Shown here one piece after another: positions 56,096-64,000 of a stretch of DNA of 64,000 bases. Below the pieces are notes generated by a model. That model had not been told where the DNA came from. It searched no databases and saw only the letters and a list, made by a program, of their open reading frames with translations. Position 1 is the first letter of the stretch. Each line of letters opens with the position of its first letter. The stretch comes from Pogostemon cablin (Eukaryota > Streptophyta > Magnoliopsida > Lamiales > Lamiaceae), in contig CM042972.1 of NCBI GenBank assembly GCA_023678885.1, forward strand, positions 10,250,501-10,314,500. The letters are read 5' to 3'. A program made the translations under genes and the position numbers.

Positions 56096-59000
56096 TTAGG
56101 AAAAGATAATCATGATGAAGGAAATATACATTATGATGAAAGAAATGAGCATCATGAAGAAGGAAATGGGCATCATAATGTAGGAAATGAGCATCATGAT
56201 GAAGGAAACAGGCATCATGATGATGTAAATGATTACATGATGAAGGAAATACGCATCATGGCGAAGGAAATGAGCATCAAAATGAAGGAAAAGACTATCA
56301 TGCAGATTGAAATTTGCATCGTGATGTCGGAAATGAGCGTTACAATGAAGGAAAATATGCATCATGGTGAAGGAAATGAGCATCATGATACAAGAAATGA
56401 GCATCATGATGATGGGAATATGCATCATGATGAAAGAAATTAGGTCATGATATAGGAAATGAGCATCATGATGAAGGAAACATGCATCATGATGATAGAA
56501 ATGAGCATCATGATGAAGGAAATAAGTATCATGATGAAGGATTTATGCATCATGATGATGGAAATAAGAATTATGATGATGGAAATAGGCATCATGATGA
56601 AGGAAATACACATCATGATAAAGGAAATGAGCATCATTATGAAGAAAAATTGCATCATAATGAAGGAAATGATCATCATGATGTTAGAAATGAACATAGA
56701 GATGAAGGAAATAAGAAGCATGATATAAGAAATGAGCATCATGATGAAGGAAATATGCATCTTAATGAATAAAATGAGCAACATGATGTAGTAAATACGC
56801 ATCATGATGAAGGAAATTAACATCATGGTGATGGAAATGAGGATCATCATGAAGAAAACATGCATCATGATGGAAGAAAATAGCATATTGATGTAAGAAA
56901 TGAGCATCACGATGAATGAAATATCTCCACGATGAAGGAAATATGTATCATGATGTAGGAAATGAGCATCATGATTAAGGAAATATGTATCACGATGAAT
57001 GAAATAAGCATCATGGTTAAAGGAAATGACCATGACTTAGGAAATGATAATCATGATGAAGGAAATATACATTATGATGAAAGAAATGAGCATCAAGATG
57101 AAGGAAAAGATCATCATGATGATTGCAATATGTATCGTGATGTAGGAAATGAGCATTATGATGAAGGATAATATGCATCATGATAAAGGAAATGAGCATC
57201 ATGATACAGGAAATGAGCTTCATGATGATGGGAATATGCGTCGTGACGTAGGAAATGAGAATTTTGATGAAGGAAAATATGCTATATGATGAAGGATATT
57301 AAGTCATGATATAGGAAATGAGCACCATGATGATAGAAATGAGCATCATGATGAAAGAAATAAGTATCGTGATGAAGGATTTATGCATCATGATGATGGA
57401 AATATGAATTATGAAGGAAATGAGCATCATGATGAAGGAAATACGCATCATGATAAAGAATATGAGCATCATTATGAAGAAAATTTGCATCATGATAAAG
57501 GAAATGATCATCATGATATTGGAAATGAACATAGAGATGAAGGAAATATGAAGCATGATGTAAGAAACGAGCATCATGATGAAGGAAATATGCAACGTAA
57601 TGAATGAAATGAGCATCATGATGTAGTCATTGAGCAATATGATGAAATAATTACGCATCATGATGAAGGAAATTAACATCATGGTGATGGAAATGAGGAT
57701 CATCATGAAGAAAACATGCATCATGATGGAAGAAAATAGCATATTGATGTAAGAAATGAGCATCACGATGAATGAAATATCACCATGATAAAGGAAATAT
57801 GTATCATGATATAGGAAATGAGCATCATGATTAAGGAAAATGTATCACGATGAATGAAACAAGCATCATGATTAAAGGAAATGACCATAATGACTTAGGA
57901 AATGATAATCATGATGAAGGAAATATACATTATGATGAAAGAAATGAGCATCATGAAGAAGGAAATGAGCATCATGAAGAAGGAAATGAGCATCATTATG
58001 AAGAAAATTTGCATCATGATAAAGGAAATGATCATCATGATGTTGGAAATGAACATAGAGATGAAGGAAATATGAAGCATGATGTAAGAAATGAGCATCA
58101 TGATGAATGAAATATGCAACGTAATGATTGAAATGAGCATCATGATGTAGTCAATGAGCAATATGATGAAATAAATACGCATCATGATGAAGGAAATTAA
58201 CATCATCGTGATGGAAATGACGATCATCATGAAGAAAACATGCATCATGATGGAAGAAAATAGCATTTTGATGTAAGAAATGAGCATCACGATGAATGAA
58301 ATATCACCATGATAAAGGAAATATGTATCATGATGTAGGAAATGAGCATCATGATTAAGGAAATATGTATCACGATGAATGAAACAAGCATCATGATTAA
58401 AGGAAATGACCATAATGACTTAGGAAATGATAATCATGATGAAGGAAATATACATTATGATGAAAGAAATAAGCATCATGAAGAAGGAAATGAGCATCAT
58501 GATGAAGGAAATACGCATCATGATGAAGTATATTAGCATCATGATGATGTAAATGATTACATGATGAAGGAAATATGCATCATGGCAAAGGAAATGAGCA
58601 TCAAGATGAAGGAAAAGATCATTATGATAATTGCAATATGTATCGTGATGTAGGAAATGAGCATTATGATGAAGGATAATATGCATTATGATGAATGAAA
58701 TGAGCATCATGATACAGGAAATGAGCATCATGATATAGGAAATGAGCTTCATGATGATGGGAATATGCGTCGTGACGTAGGAAATGAGAATTATGATTAA
58801 GGAAAATATGCTATATTATGAAGGATATTAAGTCATGATATAGGAAATGAGCACCATGATGAAGAAAACATGCATCATGATGATAGAAATGAGCATCATG
58901 ACGAAAGAAATAAGTATCATAATGAAGGATTTATGCATCATGATGATAGAAATATGAATTATGATGAAGGAAATGAGCATCATGATGAAGGAAATAAGCA

Positions 59001-61392
59001 TCATGATAAAGGAAATGAGCATCATTATGAAGAAAATTTGCATCATGATAAAGGAAATGATCATCATGATGTTGGAAATGAACATAGAGATGAAGGAAAT
59101 ATGAAGCATGATGTAAGAAATGAGCATCATGATGTAGGAAATATGCAACGTAATGAATGAAATGAGCATCATCATGTAGTCAATGAGCAACATGATGAAG
59201 TAAATACGCATCATGATGAAGGAAATTAACATCATGGTGATGGAAATGAGGATCATCATGAAGAAAACATGCATCATGATGAAGGAAAAGAGCATATTGA
59301 TGAAAGAAATGAGCATCATGATGAAGGAAATATCACCATGATGAAGGAAATATGTATCATGATATGGGTAATGAGCATGATGATTAAGAAAATACGTATC
59401 ATGATGAATGAAATAAGCCTCATTATTAAAGGAAATGACCATAATGACTTAGGAAATGATAATCATGATGAAGGAAATATACATTATGATGACAGAAATG
59501 AGCATCATGAAGAAGGAAATGAGCATCATAATGTAGGAAATGAGCATCATGATTAAGGAAATACGCAACATGATGAATTATATTAGCATCATGATGATGT
59601 AAATGATTACATGATGAAGGAAATATGCATCATGGCGAAGAAAATGAGCATCAAGATAAGGAATAGAGCATCATTTAGATTGAAATATGCATCGTGATGT
59701 AGGAAATGAGCGTTATGATGAAGGAAAATATGCATCATGATGAAGGAAATGAGCATCGTGATGAAAGAAATGAGCATCATGATGATGGAAATATGCATCG
59801 TGATATAGGAAATGAGCATTTTGATGAAGGAAAATATGCATCATGATGAAGGAAATTTGGTCATGATATAGGAAATGAGCATCATGATGAAGGAAACACG
59901 CATCATGATGATAGAAATGAGCATCATGATGAAGGAAATAGGTATCATGTTGAAGGATTTATGCATCATGATAAAGGAAATATGTATCATGATAAATGAG
60001 CATCATTATGAAGGAAATTTGCATCATGATGAAGGAAGCGATCATCATGATGTTGGAAATGAACATAGAGATGAAGGAAATATGAAGCATGATGTAAGAA
60101 ATGAGCATAATGATGAAGGAAATATGCATCGTAATGAATGAAATGAGCATCATGATGATGTAAATACGATCAAGATGAAGGAAATTAACATCATGGTGAT
60201 GGAAATGAGGATCATCATGAAGAAAACATGCATCATGATGAAGGAAAAAAGCTTATTGATGAAAGAAATGAGCATCATGATGAAGGAAATATCACCATGA
60301 TAAAGGAAATATGTATCATGATGTAGGAAATGAGCATCATGATTTAGGAAATATGTATCACGATGAATGAAATAAGCCTCATGATTAAAGGAAATGACCA
60401 TAATGACTTAGGAAATGATAATCATGATGAAGGAAATATACATTATGATGAAGAAATGAGCATCATGAAGAAGGAAATGAGCATCATAATGTAGGAAATG
60501 AGCATCATGATGAAGGAAATACGCCTCATGATGAAGTATATTAGCATCATGATGATGTAAATGATTACATGATGAAGGAAATATGCATCATGGCAAAGGA
60601 AATGAGCATCAAAATGTAGGAAAAGAAATCATGAAGATTGAAATATGCATCGTGATGTAGGAAATGAGCGTTAAGATGAAGGAAAATATGCATCATGTTA
60701 CAGGAAATGAGCATCATCATATAGGAAATGTGCATCATGATGATGGGAATATGCATCGTGACGTAGGAAATGAGAATTATGATAAAGGAAAATATGCATC
60801 AAGATGAAGGAAAATAGGACATGATATAGGAAATGAGCATCATGATGAAGGAAACATGCATCATGATGATAGAAATGAGCATCATGATGAAGGATTTATG
60901 CATCATGATGATGGAAATAAGAATTATGATGACGGAAATGAACATCATGAATAAGGAAATAAGCATCATGATAAAGAAAATGAGCATCATTATGAAGAAA
61001 ATTTGCAACATGATGAAGAAAATGATCATCATGATGTTGGAAATGAACATAGAGATTAAGTAAATATGAAGCATGATGTAAGAAATGAGCTTCATGATGA
61101 CGGAAATATGCATCGTAATGAATGAAATGAGCATCATGATGATGTAAATACGATCAAGATGAAGGAAATTAACATCATGGTGATGGAAATGAAGATCATC
61201 ATGAAGAAAACATGCATCATGATGAAGGAAAAAAGCTTATTGATGAAAGAAATGAGCATCATGATGAAGGAAATATCACCATGATGAAGGAAATATGTAT
61301 CATGATGTAGGAAATGAGCATCATGATTTATGAAATATGTATCACTATGAATGAAATAAGCCTCATGATTAAAGGAAATGACCATAATGACT
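56096..61392. repeat. HOR C, copy 6 (5,297 bp)
   Basis: Last complete C unit, with the shared 3-bp deletion at about 57031. A 1-bp loss (AAGGAAAATGTATC at about 57835) shortens a local open frame relative to the other copies. C-like sequence continues for about another 100 bp. Confidence 0.93.
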
Positions 61393-64000
61393 TAGGAAAA
61401 GATAATCATGATGAAGGAAATATACATTATGATGAAAGAAATGAGCATCATGAAGAAGGAAATGAGCATCATAATGTAGGAAATGAGCATCATGATGAAG
61501 GAAATACGCCTCATGATGAAGTATATTAGCATCATGATGATGTAAATGATTACATGATGAAGGAAATATGCATCATGGCAAAGGAAATGAGCATCAAAAT
61601 GTAGGAAAAGAAATCATGAAGATTGAAATATGCATCGTGATGTAGGAAATGAGCGTTAAGATGAAGGAAAATATGCATCATGTTACAGGAAATGAGCATC
61701 ATCATATAGGAAATGAGCATCATGATGATGGGAATATGCATCGTGACGTAGGAAATGAGAATTATGATAAAGGAAAATATGCATCATGATGAAGGAAATT
61801 AGGACATGATATAGGAAATGAGCATCATGATGAAGGAAACATGCATCATGATGATAGAAATGAGCATCATGATGAAGGATTTATGCATCATGATGATGGA
61901 AATAAGAATTATGATGACGGAAATGAGCATCATGAATAAGGAAATAAGCATCATGATAAAGAAAATGAGCATCATTATGAAGAAAATTTGCAACATGATG
62001 AAGAAAATGATCATCATGATGTTGGAAATGAACATAGAGATTAAGTAAATATGAAGCATGATGTAAGAAATGAGCATCATGATGACGGAAATATGCATCG
62101 TAATGAATAAAATGACCATCATGATGTAGTGTATGAGCATCATGATGAAGTAAATACGCATCAAGATGAAGAAATTAATATCATGGTGATGGAAATGAGG
62201 ATTATCATGAAGAAAACATGCATCATGATGGAAGAAAATAGCATATTGATGTAAGAAATGAGCATCACGATGAATGAAATATCTCCACGATGAAGGAAAT
62301 ATGTATCATGATGTAGGAAATGAGCATCATGCTTAAGGAAATATGTATCACGATGAATGAAATAAGCCTCATGATTAAAGAAAATGACAATAATGACTTA
62401 GGAAATAATAATCATGATGAAGGAAATATATATTATGATGAAAGAAATGAGCATCATGAAGATGGAAATGAGCGTCATAATGTAGGAAATGAGCATCATG
62501 AAGAAGGAATTGAGCATCATGATGAAGGAAATGAGCATCGTGATGAAATAAATGAGCATCATGATGATGGAAATATGCATCGTGATATAGGAAATGAGCA
62601 TTATGATGAAGGAAAATATGCATCATGATGAAGGAAATTTGGTCATGATATAGGAAATGAGCATCAGATGAAGGAAATATGCATCATGATGATAGAAATG
62701 AGCATCATGATGAAGTAAATAAGTATCATGATGAAGGATTTATACATCATGATGATGGAAATAAGAATTATGATGATGGAAATGAGCATCATGATGAAGG
62801 AAATACGCATCATGATAAAGGAAATGAGAAAATTTACAACATGATGAAGAAAATAATCATCATGATGTTGGAAATGAACATAGAGATTAAGTAAATATGA
62901 AGCATGATGTAAGAAATGAGCATCATGATGAAGGAAAAGAGCATATTGATGAAATAAATGAGCATCATGATGAAGGAAATATCACCATGATGAAGGAAAT
63001 ATGTATCATGATATGGGAAATGAGCATCATGATGAAGGAAATAAGCATCATTATGAAGAAAATTTGCAATATGATGAAGAAAATGATCATCATGATGTTG
63101 GAAATGAACATAGAGATTAAGTAAATATGAAGCATGATGTAAGAAATGAGCATCATGATGAAGGAAATATGCACGGTAATGAATAAAATGAGCATCATGA
63201 TGTAGTGTATAACCATCATGATGAAGTAAATACGCATCAAGATGAAGAAATTAACATCATGGTGATGGAAATGAGGTTCATCATGAAGAAAACATGCATC
63301 ATGATGAAGGAAAAGATCATATTGTTGAAAGAAATGAGCATCACGATGAAGGAAATTTCACCATGATGAAGGAAATATGTATCATGTTGTAGGAAATGAG
63401 CATCATGATTAAGGAAATATGTATCACGATGAATGAAATAAGCCTCATAATTAAAGGAAATGACCATAATGACTTAGGAAATGATAATCATGATGAATGA
63501 AATATACATTATGTTGAAAGAAATGAGCATCATGAAGAAGGAAATGAGCATAATAATGTAGGAAATGAGCATCATGATGAAGGAAATACGAATCATGATG
63601 AAGTATATTAGCATCATGATGATGTAAATGATTACATGATGAAGCAAATATGCATCATGGCGAAGGAAATGAGCATCAAAATGAAGAAAAAGAGCATCAT
63701 GAAGATTGAAATATGCATCGTGATGTAGGAAATGAGCATTATGATGAAGGAAAATATGCATAATGATGAAGGAAATGAGCATCATGATACAGGAAATGAG
63801 CATCATGATGAAGTAAATACGCATCAAGATGAAGAAATTAACATCATGGTGATGGAGATGAGGATCATCATGAAGAAAACATGCATCATGATGAAAGAAA
63901 AGAGCATATTGATGAAAGAAATGAGCATCACGATGAAGGAAATATTACCATGATGAAGGAAATATGTATCATGATGTAGGAAATGAGCATCATGATTAAG
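61393..64000. repeat. C-to-D transition and D-type block, copy 2
   Basis: After about 61500 the sequence leaves the register expected of a seventh C unit (ACGCCTCATGATGAAG instead of CAGGCATCATGATGATG) and repeats the C segment seen about 985 bp earlier. From 61892 it follows D1 closely to the window end. It shares the 13-bp deletion at about 62828 with D1. The last base corresponds to about 29628 in D1, some 60 bp before the C array starts there. Confidence 0.9.

Larger units (their letters stand above)
29689..61500. repeat. HOR family C array (5,297-5,300-bp unit, six copies)
   Basis: Landmarks recur at 29689, 34989, 40205, 45502, 50799 and 56096, giving spacings of 5300, 5216, 5297, 5297 and 5297 bp. 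One unit is about 252 monomers. Copies are nearly identical: a 204-codon minus-strand frame recurring at 32425, 37725, 42938, 48235, 53532 and 58828 differs by only one to a few residues between copies. Each unit contains six irregularly spaced sub-blocks with a shared core, ending at 30626, 31485, 32010, 33039, 33998 and 34982 in the first unit. This is the longest and most homogeneous array in the window, consistent with recent amplification. Confidence 0.96.
27517..64000. repeat. 21-bp satellite array, right block
   Basis: The same 21-bp satellite in the same orientation as the left block, containing D1, the family C array and D2. No other sequence interrupts it, and the window ends inside it. 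Confidence 0.97.

Noticed and set aside
1..64000. Hundreds of ORFs of 60-290 codons in the satellite, including HHDEGN-rich and MMLISFI-rich proteins.
   Set aside because: They follow from a 21-bp repeat with four stop-free frames. They overlap on both strands, end at random variant stops, and have no conserved start, codon bias or domain.
1..64000. CRISPR array.
   Set aside because: Repeats are directly adjacent with no unique spacers, and no cas genes occur. The flanking element is a plant-type retrotransposon.
1..64000. Telomeric or rDNA spacer repeats.
   Set aside because: No TTTAGGG-type runs and no rRNA-like sequence. The 21-bp monomer is unrelated to either.
1..64000. The whole HOR structure as an assembly artefact.
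   Set aside because: Copies carry private indels and variants in a consistent order, which a simple collapse or duplication error would not produce. Exact copy numbers may still be uncertain.

Overview
This window is almost entirely satellite DNA. About 61 kb of the 64 kb is a head-to-tail tandem array of a 21-bp monomer (consensus GGAAATGAG + CATCATGATG + AA, written in two parts), roughly 2,900 copies, all in the same orientation. The only other sequence is a truncated LTR retrotransposon of about 3.0 kb at 24527-27516. The organism is probably a flowering plant. The retroelement is a Ty3/gypsy chromovirus of the Tekay/Del type with an integrase C-terminal chromodomain, and its LTR ends in the plant-typical GGGCCGTGACA. 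The species cannot be named from the sequence. The setting is what one expects of a centromeric, pericentromeric, knob-like or B-chromosome heterochromatic block.

Layout. (A) 1-7096: two copies of a 3,571-bp higher-order repeat (HOR), the second missing its last ~46 bp. (B) 7097-24528: about 9.7 copies of a ~1,789-bp HOR with copy-specific indels (a 42-bp loss, a 352-bp extra partial copy, an 84-bp tandem duplication and a 42-bp tandem duplication). (TE) 24527-27516: the 3' part of a minus-strand chromovirus, namely a complete-looking ~2.3 kb LTR plus the last ~0.7 kb of pol. (D1) ~27514-29688: satellite related to A. (C) 29689-~61500: six copies of a 5,297-5,300-bp HOR, the most homogeneous part of the window. 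(D2) ~61500-64000: a near-copy of D1 about 34.37 kb away, cut by the window end just before a possible next C-type block.

No functional cellular gene, tRNA, rRNA or CRISPR array is visible. Hundreds of ORFs of 60-290 codons occur, but they are artefacts. The monomer is 7 codons long and four of its six reading frames have no stop, so His/Asp/Glu/Gly/Asn-rich, Met/Ile/Lys-rich, Met/Ile/Leu/Phe-rich and His/Phe/Leu-rich 'proteins' appear everywhere on both strands.

The main points of interest are structural. Each monomer is two helical turns long and carries a perfect 10-bp palindrome. The consensus lacks any CG or CHG methylation site. Different HORs are mosaics of one another, with crossover positions that can be mapped, and the retroelement sits exactly on the seam between two different HOR families.
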